NCBI GenBank assembly: GCA_036477795.1
Contig: JAZGDL010000150.1
Coordinates: 1-6,721 of the forward strand
Direction: 5' to 3'
Source: JAZGDL01 sp036477795
Lineage (GTDB): Bacteria > Planctomycetota > Phycisphaerae > UBA1845
DNA length: 6,721 bases
Part shown: one piece after another, positions 1 through 6,571 of the stretch
Position numbering within the stretch: the first letter of the stretch is position 1
Layout of the letters: every line of letters starts with the position of its first letter
Notes under the pieces: model-generated
The model's database searches: none
What the model saw: only the letters and a program-made list of their open reading frames with translations
What the model was told of the DNA's origin: nothing
Translations under genes and position numbers: made by a program

Positions 1-2
1 CA

Positions 3-1142
3 GGTGAGAGAAGCCTAGAAGCCCTTCCGTACAACGAGGGGCTGATGGACCTTGTCGAGCTTGCTCCGGACCATCCGGAGTGGCTGCGCTGGATTCACCG
101 ATTGCTCGCCCATGGCGTGCACCTCTATCAGGAGATCCCCAGGCAAAATGTTTTCAATATCACTCCTTGGGACAATGTTGGACGGGCTATCAGCGATCTC
201 GTGCCGTTTGAGTCCTGTCGGACTTCGCACTTCAGCCGTGTTGCGTACAGCAGCCTGCGGCTAGCCGAACTGTTTCCTTCGGCCGCCTGGGAGCCTACGG
301 TCACGGCAAGTCTGCAGTGGCTCGCAGGACTAAACCATGGATTCCCTGGTGACCGAGTGATCCCCCCCTCCGAGAACCCTGTCGAGCCTGCCTCATTCGT
401 TACCAACGCAGGAAGCAGATACGTAGAGCAGCTAACCGCTGAACTCCAGTGGTCCTCTCCAACAATCGTCAATGGGTTTACGCGAGGATTTCGGTATGAG
501 AATACGTGGCAAGCGGCAGAGACATTCATCCTGCACGACGGGCTCTGGATGATGGCCCTGAGTCGCTATGGGGTCCCGCCAAGGCTCACTATCCAGACGA
601 CCTGCGCTGGCACGCCGTGCTCAACTGGATACGAAATCAAAGTGGGGAATGAGAAAGCAAGAGGCAGCACCGGAGAAGTTACGGGCAGGGCTGAGATTGT
701 CTTGCCGGCCTGGGGAGAAGCCTCGCTCGAGCTAGCAGGGCCTGGTGGCCAGATGCAGATTCCGTTCTATGCCCCTATGGGTTCTCACAGAACACTGCGC
801 GTGGACTTGGAAACACAGCTGCTGGTCTCAGCGCACTTCACGGAGGAAACGCAGGACTCTTCGCACATCTTCCGACTCGACGTAACGAACTGCGGGAGGC
901 GGGCCACTCGAGCCCGTGTAAGTCTGCAAGCTGATGGGGCCGAGATTGCCGACTTGCCCGTTCAATCAACGGTGCTCAAGGCGGGTGAGACAGAATCGCT
1001 ACTGATAGAGATTGTTCCCACCTCAGCCACTTTCGTGATTGCAGCACGGGTGGATTGGCCGTACGGCAGTGAACAGATTGCCATCTTTGGAACGAGGGAC
1101 GGCGACATGTACGAGTACGCAGTTTCACAGATCAACCCTTGA
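3..1142 (+). CDS. Hypothetical protein, 5'-truncated; helical region plus C-terminal beta-sandwich-like domains
   Basis: The reading frame is open from base 3 to a TGA at 1140-1142, so about 379 residues are visible and the gene probably begins upstream of the window. An ATG at 45 preceded by GAGGGG (36-41) is a possible internal or real start. The preceding codons read like protein (SLEALPYNEGL), which makes me favour truncation. The first ~180 residues are rich in aromatic and amphipathic helical segments (for example NITPWDNVGRAISDL and RYENTWQAAETFILHDGLW), which resembles an alpha-toroid such as those of six-hairpin carbohydrate-active enzymes. The remaining ~190 residues alternate polar and hydrophobic residues like two small beta-sandwich domains, the last resembling CARDB/NEW3-type domains (VTNCGRRATRARVSLQADG, then a GETESLLIEIVP stretch). 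I do not recognise a catalytic motif, so function is unknown. By eye its G+C is lower than in the genes to its right. It lies 55 bases ahead of the degenerate permease/hydrolase locus on the same strand. Confidence 0.72.
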   Translation, partial: GERSLEALPYNEGLMDLVELAPDHPEWLRWIHRLLAHGVHLYQEIPRQNVFNITPWDNVGRAISDLVPFESCRTSHFSRVAYSSLRLAELFPSAAWEPTVTASLQWLAGLNHGFPGDRVIPPSENPVEPASFVTNAGSRYVEQLTAELQWSSPTIVNGFTRGFRYENTWQAAETFILHDGLWMMALSRYGVPPRLTIQTTCAGTPCSTGYEIKVGNEKARGSTGEVTGRAEIVLPAWGEASLELAGPGGQMQIPFYAPMGSHRTLRVDLETQLLVSAHFTEETQDSSHIFRLDVTNCGRRATRARVSLQADGAEIADLPVQSTVLKAGETESLLIEIVPTSATFVIAARVDWPYGSEQIAIFGTRDGDMYEYAVSQINP

Positions 1143-1197
1143 CTCATGACTCGAGTTACATCCAGAGAAGGATGGTTGCTCGGGAAGGGGCAACGAG

Positions 1198-1308
1198 ATG
1201 TACCAACCTGAGACCTACGGAATCACGCTTCTCTTGATGGTTGTGAGCATGCTGTGCTGGGGCTCTCACTCACCCGTCTGGTCAAAGAGAGGGTGGAGGG
1301 CTTCTTGA
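1198..1308 (+). pseudogene. N-terminal remnant of a ureide-permease-like transporter
   Basis: An ATG at 1198, with a purine-rich GAAGGGG ribosome site at 1184-1190, opens a 36-codon frame ending at TGA 1306-1308. Its first 23 residues align without gaps to the N-terminus of the intact permease at 2617. Nine of 23 positions are identical, including E5, Y7, M18 and the CWGS block at 20-23, and the rest is mostly hydrophobic as in a first membrane helix. After CWGS (ending at 1266) the similarity stops. The intact gene continues with WANTQKL and nine more helices, while this one runs into sequence that reads as a nucleoside hydrolase in another frame. I infer a second, diverged permease gene that lost all but its first ~69 bases in a deletion. 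The identity is moderate, so this is not a recent tandem copy of the intact gene. Whether the 36-aa peptide is made is unknown. Confidence 0.66.
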
Positions 1309-1580
1309 AACGCTTTCCTGAGCGTCCCTTTCGCATGCTGATGTATGACCAACTGGCTGTGGCCGCCCTGATCGATCCCAACCTATTCAAGACAGAAGAG
1401 CTTTACGTAGACGTGGACATCAACCATGGGATCAATTACGGTGTGTCCGTCGGCGGCAAGAGGTTGTGGCCCGGCGCGGAGGGGGCGCAAAAGATTCAAG
1501 TACAGTACGACCTTGAGTGGGACCGGTTTATCCGTATGTACGTGGAACGGGTAACCAAGCCGGTCCCGGGCACGGACTAG
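1254..1580 (+). pseudogene. C-terminal fragment of an inosine-uridine-type nucleoside hydrolase
   Basis: This frame (GTG at 1254, TAG at 1578-1580) encodes 108 residues, of which about the last 100 look like the C-terminal third of a nucleoside hydrolase (IUNH family, N-ribohydrolases that cut nucleosides into base plus ribose, normally 300 or more residues). The visible family features are an RPFRMLMYDQLAVAALIDP block, corresponding to the family's C-terminal H/x-D-x-LA motif that supplies a metal-binding Asp, then an ELYVDVDINHG strand and a C-terminal helix around DLEWDRFIRMYVERV. The N-terminal DxDxxxDD calcium/ribose site and the core of the fold are absent, so it cannot be an active hydrolase. 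No clear ribosome site precedes the GTG, and the frame overlaps the permease remnant. The coding similarity probably begins near 1266-1275, just after the transporter remnant ends. It lies 59 bases before the ribokinase gene, which fits an ancestral nucleoside-use operon. An independent small protein is possible but less likely. Confidence 0.68.
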
Positions 1581-1639
1581 GCCGGCAGCAAGCGCAGTTC
1601 ACCAGAATCTGGCTCCGGTCGACTTAGAGGGGGAGCGAC

Positions 1640-2599
1640 ATGGCAGACGCACCGCGCATTGCTGTAGTTGGAAGCGCCAATGTGGATCTGACTATCTTCA
1701 CCGATGATTTTCCGCGGCCGGGGGAGACCATCTTCGGCAACAGCTTTGATCTGGGCTTCGGCGGCAAGGGAGCGAACCAGGCCGTCGCCGCGCGCCTTTG
1801 TGGCGCAGAGGTGTCGATGGTGGCCCGGGTCGGGCAGGACTTGTTCGGGCCGGCAACCGTGAAGAATTTCGACGACTGCGGCATCGATAGCTCCCATGTT
1901 CACATCACTGAGGGCGTTGCAAGCGGGGTGGCGCCCATCTTCGTCGACTCCTCCGGCCAGAATCGGATCATTGTGGTCAAGGGAGCGAACGGCGCCCTGC
2001 GCCCGGCCGACGTCGACCGCGCCGCCCCGGTCCTCAAGCACTCTGCCTGCATCGTGCTGCAGCTCGAGATCCCGTTGGAGACCGTGTATTACACGATTCG
2101 ATTCGCCAAAGAGAATGGCATCCGCTCCGTCCTGAACCCAGCTCCCGGCCAGCCCCTGGATCTGAAGCAGATTTCCCAGGTCGACTACTTCATCCCCAAC
2201 GAGAGCGAGGCAGAAACCATAGCTGGCCGCCCGGTTCAGAACTTGGAGCAGGCGAAGGAGTGCGCCAGGTTCTTCCTGGATCAAGGTGTGAGCCGGGTCA
2301 TCATTACCCTGGGGGAAAACGGCTGTCTGCTCGCCGGCGGCGACGGCATGGAAGTTATTCCCGCCTTCAAGGTGCAGACCAAAGACACAACCGGGGCCGG
2401 TGACGCTTTTATCGGCAGCTTCGTGGTGTTCCTGGCGGAAGGGTTGACGGAGCGCGAGGCGCTGCGTCGCGCCAACCTTTATGCTGCCCTCTCCACCACC
2501 AAGGTGGGCACCCAGAAATCACTTGCCAGCAGGGCAGAGTTCGAAGAAGAGTGGAAGAGTCGTAACGGGGACGCCGGCAGGGCTGCTCGATCAGCCTGA
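1640..2599 (+). CDS. rbsK: Ribokinase (PfkB-family carbohydrate kinase)
   Basis: This 319-residue cytoplasmic kinase has the usual length for ribokinase (~310). It is expected to phosphorylate D-ribose with ATP to ribose-5-phosphate for the pentose phosphate pathway. The sequence shows the N-terminal GSANVD sugar-binding strand (residues 11-16), the first PfkB signature GGKGANQAVAA (41-51), NPAPGQP (from 166), PNESEAE (186-192), TLGENG (223-228) and the second PfkB signature DTTGAGDAF starting at residue 249, with the catalytic base Asp255 and the anion-hole GAGD. All key residues are present. The ATG at 1640 is chosen because AGAGGGGGAG (1626-1635) lies just upstream and the family's N-terminal strand begins at once. 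The ~25 C-terminal residues are charged and variable. The permease gene starts 17 bases after its stop, so the two are almost certainly co-transcribed. Specificity could be another pentose or a nucleoside, as PfkB members vary, but the nucleoside-hydrolase remnant next door favours ribose. Confidence 0.93.
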   Translation: MADAPRIAVVGSANVDLTIFTDDFPRPGETIFGNSFDLGFGGKGANQAVAARLCGAEVSMVARVGQDLFGPATVKNFDDCGIDSSHVHITEGVASGVAPIFVDSSGQNRIIVVKGANGALRPADVDRAAPVLKHSACIVLQLEIPLETVYYTIRFAKENGIRSVLNPAPGQPLDLKQISQVDYFIPNESEAETIAGRPVQNLEQAKECARFFLDQGVSRVIITLGENGCLLAGGDGMEVIPAFKVQTKDTTGAGDAFIGSFVVFLAEGLTEREALRRANLYAALSTTKVGTQKSLASRAEFEEEWKSRNGDAGRAARSA

Positions 2600-2606
2600 T
2601 CCGAAC

Positions 2607-2613
2607 AGGAGGT
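2607..2613 (+). promoter_or_regulatory. Strong Shine-Dalgarno site of the permease gene
   Basis: AGGAGGT sits in the 17-base gap between the ribokinase stop (2597-2599) and the ATG at 2617, four bases from the AGGAGG core to the start. It fixes the start of the permease and indicates efficient, independent initiation within the operon. Confidence 0.85.
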
Positions 2614-2616
2614 GTC

Positions 2617-3618
2617 ATGTTTATCCTGGAAAGTTATGCCTTGGCGATTGTCTTCTGTGTCATCACCATGTTTTGCTGGGGGTCGTGGGCCAATACCCAG
2701 AAGCTGGCCCAGAAAGACTGGCGGTTTGAGCTTTTCTACTGGGACTACGCCATCGGTGTTCTTATTCTCTCGCTTCTTTTTGGCCTGACCCTGGGAAGCA
2801 TCGGCTCCGCCGGGAGAGGCTTCTTCCAAGATTTGGGCCAGGCGAGTGGCGACAGCCTTCTTTCGGCTTTTGTGGGCGGTGTCATCTTCAATGCCGCCAA
2901 TATCCTATTGGTGGCGGCGATTGCCATCGCCGGGATGGCGGTCGCCTTTCCGGTGGGAATCGGTTTGGCGCTGGTGCTGGGCGTGATAATCAACTACCTC
3001 GGCAGCCCAGTGGGGAATCCCGTTCTGCTGTTTGCCGGGGTAGGTTTCGTGACCGTGGCCATCATCCTGGATGCGGTCGCATACCGGCGACTCCCGAGTC
3101 AGGGCGCCGGCCTCAGCATGAAGGGACTGGGCTTGTCGGTGGCCTGCGGAATACTGATGGGCTTCTTCTACCGCTTCGTGGCTGCTTCCATGTCGACGGA
3201 TTTCGCCAACCCGGAAGCGGGGAAGATGGGGCCCTATGCGGCCGTGTTTGTGTTTTCCGTCGGCCTGCTGGTAAGCAATTTCATCTTCAATACCTTCATC
3301 ATGAAGAAGCCATTTGTGGGTGAGCCGGTTTCTTTTTCCGCCTATTTCCAGGGGAGTCTGGGCACTCACTTCATCGGTGTCTTGGGCGGGCTCATCTGGG
3401 GCGTGGGTATGAGTTTCAGCATCATCGCCTCCGGCCAGGCTGGTTTCGCCATCTCCTACGGGCTTGGCCAGGGGGCCACCATGGTGGCGGCGCTGTGGGG
3501 TGTCTTCGTGTGGAAGGAGTTCAAAGAGGCCCCGAGTGGAACCAACAAGTTCATCGCACTGATGTTCATCTGTTTCTTCGTGGGGCTGGTCACCATCATT
3601 CTCGCCCGCGCCGCATGA
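2617..3618 (+). CDS. Ureide-permease-like / DMT-type sugar or nucleobase transporter
   Basis: This is a 333-residue inner-membrane protein with about ten hydrophobic segments (roughly residues 5-23, 44-60, 81-101, 104-126, 136-156, 170-190, 206-228, 247-270, 275-298 and 310-330), the layout of the drug/metabolite transporter fold. The N-terminal pattern ESYALAIVFCVITMFCWGS, then a YWDY motif at 41-44 and FGLTLGSIG, resembles plant ureide permeases (UPS; allantoin, uracil and related substrates) and the bacterial glucose/ribose-uptake (GRP/RbsU) families. The plant proteins carry a long central loop with a Walker-A-like motif. Here the loop between helices 5 and 6 is short (about residues 157-169) and has no such motif. 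Starting at the ATG after a perfect AGGAGGT, it is the last gene of the operon with ribokinase. It probably imports ribose, a nucleoside or a nucleobase by ion symport; the substrate is inferred from context only. A stem-loop follows 24 bases after its stop. Confidence 0.85.
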   Translation: MFILESYALAIVFCVITMFCWGSWANTQKLAQKDWRFELFYWDYAIGVLILSLLFGLTLGSIGSAGRGFFQDLGQASGDSLLSAFVGGVIFNAANILLVAAIAIAGMAVAFPVGIGLALVLGVIINYLGSPVGNPVLLFAGVGFVTVAIILDAVAYRRLPSQGAGLSMKGLGLSVACGILMGFFYRFVAASMSTDFANPEAGKMGPYAAVFVFSVGLLVSNFIFNTFIMKKPFVGEPVSFSAYFQGSLGTHFIGVLGGLIWGVGMSFSIIASGQAGFAISYGLGQGATMVAALWGVFVWKEFKEAPSGTNKFIALMFICFFVGLVTIILARAA

Positions 3619-3642
3619 AGAGTTTTCATCCGTTCTGAGTTT

Positions 3643-3675
3643 GAAGGCAAGAGGCGCCGCCCGCTTCTTGTCTTC
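3643..3675 (+). terminator. Stem-loop, probable terminator of the ribokinase-permease operon
   Basis: Bases 3643-3656 pair with 3662-3675 around a five-base loop (CCGCC). All 14 positions pair when transcribed as + strand RNA, two of them as G-U. Read as - strand RNA the same two positions become A-C mismatches, so the structure suits + strand transcripts better. It lies 24 bases after the permease stop in the 122-base gap between convergent genes. No uridine run follows (CATCCAAAG), so it is not a textbook intrinsic terminator; it could be an imperfect terminator or a 3'-end stabilising hairpin. Confidence 0.55.
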
Positions 3676-3740
3676 CATCCAAAGTCATTAGCCCGGTGAA
3701 GTAGCTCTTTCGGGAGTCCCTGGAACAGACTGATAGAAGG

Positions 3741-5492
3741 CTAGTTGATGAGGTCTTGTTCGCGAACGACCACTTCCTGATTGCCCTCTATACGGGGGAT
3801 GGTCTGTACCTTGCCGGAAGGCCAGCGTACTTCGAGTAGGTCGACCTGCCCGGCGGCCCCAAGCCCGAAAACTAGGCGCGGGTCGTGGGAGGAGAGGTAG
3901 CTGCTGCCGGCGCGGGCGTAGGCTGTTTGGGTTAGACCTCCAGCCACGACCTTTACGCGGGCCCCAAAGCCGTCGCGGTTGGAGGATGACCCGATCAGAC
4001 GAACCCGTAGCCAGTGGTTGCGGTTGCCGCCATCGTTACGCAGCAGAACCGGGGAGTTTTCCAGGTTGGTGATCAACAGGTCGAGGTCGCCGTCGTTGTC
4101 GTAGTCGGCGGTGGCAAGGCCGCGGGCGACGAAATCGGCCGTCATCCCCAGCCCCACTTTTTCGCTGACCTCCTCAAAGCGGCCGCTTTTCAGGTTGTGA
4201 AAGAGGAGGTCGCGCTGGCGGTAGGTGACCCCGAAGGAATGGTCGTCCATCTGCGGGTTCACATGGCCATTGGCGATGTAGATGTCCAGCCAGCCGTCGT
4301 TGTCGTAGTCAAAGAGGCGGACTCCAAAGGCCAGCAAGCGCACACTGATGCGGGCGTAGCCGGCCTCGCCCCCGAGGTCGCTGAACCAGCCGTCGCCATC
4401 GTTGTGGTAGAGGTTGTTGACGTCGTCGGAGAAGTTGGTCTTGACCAGATCGGGCCAGCCGTCGTTGTCGTAGTCGGCCGAGTCGACGCCCATGCCGGCC
4501 TGCGCGTGCCCGTCGGCACTGTAGGCGACGCCGGTGATGCTCCCGACCTCTTCGAAGGTACCGTCACCGTTGTTGCTGTAGAGGAGGCTGGGGGTGGAGT
4601 CGTTGGCGATATAGACATCCGGATCGCCGTCGAGGTCGTAGTCCCACCACAGCACGCCAAGACCGTAGTACTCGTCGGGGTCGATGCCCAGGGTTTCGGT
4701 GACGTCGGCAAAAGTGCCGTCGCCGTTGTTGCGGAAGAGGCGGTCGCGCTCGCCGGCCAGGCCCCGGGGGCCGCAGGCCACCTTGATGCCGCGATAGGTA
4801 CAGAAGATCGACGAGCCGAACTCGGCCAGGTTGTCGAGGTCGAGGCGGACATAGTTGGCGACGTACAGGTCGAGGTCGCCGTCGTTGTCGTAATCGCCGA
4901 AGGCGGCGCTGGTGCCCCAGCGGCCCCGATTATCCACGCCGGCCTCGCGGGTGACGTCCTGAAACGTCCCGTTGCCCTGGTTGCGGTAGAGCCGGCCGCC
5001 TTGAAGATGGGTGATGTAGACATCGGGCCAGCCGTCGTTGTCATAGTCGCCGACGGCGACGCCCATGCCCCAACCGCGGAAGTCGATTCCGGCCTTCCCC
5101 GTGACGTCCTCGAAGGAGCCGTCGCCCCGGTTGCGAAAGAGCTGGGCGGGCGGACTGGAACCCTCGCGCAACCGCTCGAGGGTCGAGCCGTTGATCAGCA
5201 GCAGGTCCATCCAGCCGTCGTTGTCGTAGTCGAGCCAAGCGACGCCGCCGCAGAGCTCGTCCATAATGTAGAGTTTCTCCGGTGTGCCACAGGTGAGGTG
5301 AAAGTCAATGCCGGCCTCGCGGGTGACGTTGGTGAACTGCACCGGGGTGTTGCCCGAAGCTGTGTCTTGGGCGATCCCATCGGGGGGAGCAGTCCACGAG
5401 AGGCAGAGGCCCAGCAGCAGGACGCCCGCCCGCCCGGCGGCGAACCGGGGGAGGGAAAGAAGCCGAAATGGATTCAGCAAGGGTTGTTGCAC
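3741..5492 (-). CDS. Secreted FG-GAP/VCBS-repeat protein with C-terminal ASPIC/UnbV domain (CRTAC1-like)
   Basis: This 583-residue exported protein starts at GTG 5492-5490. The N-terminus has basic residues, then a hydrophobic core (AGVLLLGLCLSW, ~22-33) and a possible signal peptidase I site after GIA (41). Seven DxDxDG-type calcium-binding loops begin at residues 88, 149, 200, 284, 340, 395 and 463 (DYDNDGW/D-x-D; the fourth is DYDLDGDPD). Most are followed by an N-x-GDGTF-x-DV turn. This is the FG-GAP/VCBS pattern of a seven-bladed beta-propeller. Residues ~494-577 match an ASPIC/UnbV domain (NHWLRVRLIG, DGFGARVKV, SSYLSSHDPRLVFGLG, VRWPSGKVQ). A cysteine pair in FCTYRGIKVACGPRGL (230-245) lies in the long gap between loops 3 and 4 and could form a disulfide. 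Homologues are named after eukaryotic cartilage acidic protein 1, but bacterial function is not established; calcium-dependent binding outside the cell is a guess. No Shine-Dalgarno is visible, and the start overlaps the stop of the TPR gene. Confidence 0.93.
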   Translation of the reverse strand: MQQPLLNPFRLLSLPRFAAGRAGVLLLGLCLSWTAPPDGIAQDTASGNTPVQFTNVTREAGIDFHLTCGTPEKLYIMDELCGGVAWLDYDNDGWMDLLLINGSTLERLREGSSPPAQLFRNRGDGSFEDVTGKAGIDFRGWGMGVAVGDYDNDGWPDVYITHLQGGRLYRNQGNGTFQDVTREAGVDNRGRWGTSAAFGDYDNDGDLDLYVANYVRLDLDNLAEFGSSIFCTYRGIKVACGPRGLAGERDRLFRNNGDGTFADVTETLGIDPDEYYGLGVLWWDYDLDGDPDVYIANDSTPSLLYSNNGDGTFEEVGSITGVAYSADGHAQAGMGVDSADYDNDGWPDLVKTNFSDDVNNLYHNDGDGWFSDLGGEAGYARISVRLLAFGVRLFDYDNDGWLDIYIANGHVNPQMDDHSFGVTYRQRDLLFHNLKSGRFEEVSEKVGLGMTADFVARGLATADYDNDGDLDLLITNLENSPVLLRNDGGNRNHWLRVRLIGSSSNRDGFGARVKVVAGGLTQTAYARAGSSYLSSHDPRLVFGLGAAGQVDLLEVRWPSGKVQTIPRIEGNQEVVVREQDLIN

Positions 5493-5494
5493 TA
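5490..5494 (-). promoter_or_regulatory. TAGTG stop/start overlap (translational coupling site)
   Basis: On the - strand the TPR gene ends with TAG (5494-5492), and its last G is the first base of the GTG start of the FG-GAP gene (5492-5490). The bases upstream are C-rich and contain no purine ribosome site. Initiation therefore probably depends on ribosomes that finish the TPR gene, which would tie the amounts of the two exported proteins together. Confidence 0.6.
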
Positions 5495-6571
5495 AGGGGG
5501 TCCGTAGGCCATGCCGCCCTCTTTCTCTTCCTTCTTCTTGAGTTCGGCAAAGCGAGCCCGGGCTTTTTTCGCTTCTCCTTTCTTGCCCATTCTCTGAAGA
5601 GCGCGGGCGAGCAGGTAGTAAGTGCTTGAATTTTCAGGGTTTAGCGTGGCTGCCCGCTGCAAGGCGTGAAAGGCCGGCTCGACGTCGCTGAGCTGAAGCA
5701 GCGCCTTACCCAAGTCGTAGTGGGCCTCAGCACGGTCCGGTGCGAGTTCAACGGCTTGGCGGAGGTGGACGGTGGATTCTTGGTATTGCCCTGTCGCCAG
5801 CAGCGCGTGCCCGAGGCGGAAATAGACCTCGGCTGTCCAAATAATACTGTAAGCCAAAAAAGACTGTTTCTTTGAACCAGGGTTTTCCTGTTCCAACGCA
5901 AGGTTCTTCCGGTAGTGGGCAATGGCTTGTTCATTGTCCCCGAGGCTCTCGTAGGCAAAGCCGAGGTGGTAGTGACCGAGGTCTATGTTGGGCTGGAGGC
6001 GCAATGCGGTCTCGAATTCCAGGATCGCCTCCATGGTGCGGTTAGTGTTGTGGTAGGCGCGGCCGAGAAGCAGGTGGGCCATGGGCTGGTCTGGCCGGAG
6101 CCGAATCGAACGCTCCAGCCTTTCCGCCGCCGGCAGGTATTGTTTGTTTGCCACGTAAACCAGAGCCAGATCGAAGGGGATGGTCGGCTCGTCGGAGTCC
6201 AACTCTTCGGCGCGGCTGAGGTGCTCAACCGCCTTCTCGTGCTGTTGAGTTTGGAAGTAAGCCAGTCCCAGCCAGTGCTGCAGTAGGGGGTCGCGCGGCC
6301 AGCGCTGGACGGCCTCCTCGCCAATCTCCCGAGCCCAATCAGCGCGTTTTCCCTGCAAGTAGCTCAGCAAGAGGGCCCGCCACACCACTTGGTTGTCCGG
6401 CGCCTGCCGGCGGGCCTGTTCGAACTTCTCCGCGGCGGCAGCAAAGTTCCCCGCATTGAAGAGCTGCTCACCCTGGTTCAGCAGAGACTCGGCCGACTGC
6501 GCCAAGGCCGCCCCGGTCAGCGACGCCATCAGCAGAGAGGAGAAGAGCGCCTTCGGGAACGACATGCGCAT
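5492..6571 (-). CDS. Exported tetratricopeptide-repeat (TPR) protein
   Basis: This protein of 359 residues, counted from the ATG at 6571, has a signal peptide: MRMSFPK, a hydrophobic stretch FSSLLMASLTGAALA, and a likely signal peptidase cut after ALA (residue 24). About nine 34-residue TPR units follow from residue ~27 to the end. Typical ones are AHLLLGRAYHNTNRTMEAI, AEAHYDLGKALLQLSDVEP and GHYHLGFAYESLGDNEQAI, with the usual G/A-Y/L and P-N/D-spaced pattern. A short insertion (PGSKKQSFLAYSIIW) separates units six and seven. The C-terminus is lysine/glutamate-rich and ends MAYGPP. The frame continues upstream to a GTG at 6637, but that would place 22 basic, non-signal residues ahead of the signal peptide; the ATG at 6571 (or 6565) is preferred. 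No strong ribosome site precedes either. TPR arrays bind protein partners, and the coupled FG-GAP protein is the obvious candidate partner in the periplasm or outside the cell. Specific function is unknown. Confidence 0.9.
   Translation of the reverse strand: MRMSFPKALFSSLLMASLTGAALAQSAESLLNQGEQLFNAGNFAAAAEKFEQARRQAPDNQVVWRALLLSYLQGKRADWAREIGEEAVQRWPRDPLLQHWLGLAYFQTQQHEKAVEHLSRAEELDSDEPTIPFDLALVYVANKQYLPAAERLERSIRLRPDQPMAHLLLGRAYHNTNRTMEAILEFETALRLQPNIDLGHYHLGFAYESLGDNEQAIAHYRKNLALEQENPGSKKQSFLAYSIIWTAEVYFRLGHALLATGQYQESTVHLRQAVELAPDRAEAHYDLGKALLQLSDVEPAFHALQRAATLNPENSSTYYLLARALQRMGKKGEAKKARARFAELKKKEEKEGGMAYGPP

Noticed and set aside
1577..2284. 235-codon open frame on the - strand opposite ribokinase
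   Set aside because: The + strand frame carries every PfkB motif. The opposite frame has no recognisable pattern and ends with arbitrary composition.
2905..3678. 257-codon open frame on the - strand opposite the permease
   Set aside because: It is a His/Gln/Glu-rich shadow of hydrophobic codons of a clear ten-helix membrane protein, and it runs through the intergenic stem-loop.
5395..5406. Lipoprotein signal (LLGLC) in the FG-GAP protein
   Set aside because: The residue before the cysteine is Leu rather than Gly, Ala or Ser, so it is not a good lipobox; a signal peptidase I site after GIA is more plausible.
4014..5495. 493-codon open frame on the + strand opposite the FG-GAP gene
   Set aside because: It is valine/alanine-rich low-complexity (runs such as AVVVVV) and is the complement of repeated GAC/AAC codons of the calcium loops. 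GC-rich repeats remove stops from the opposite strand; no ribosome site or domain is seen.
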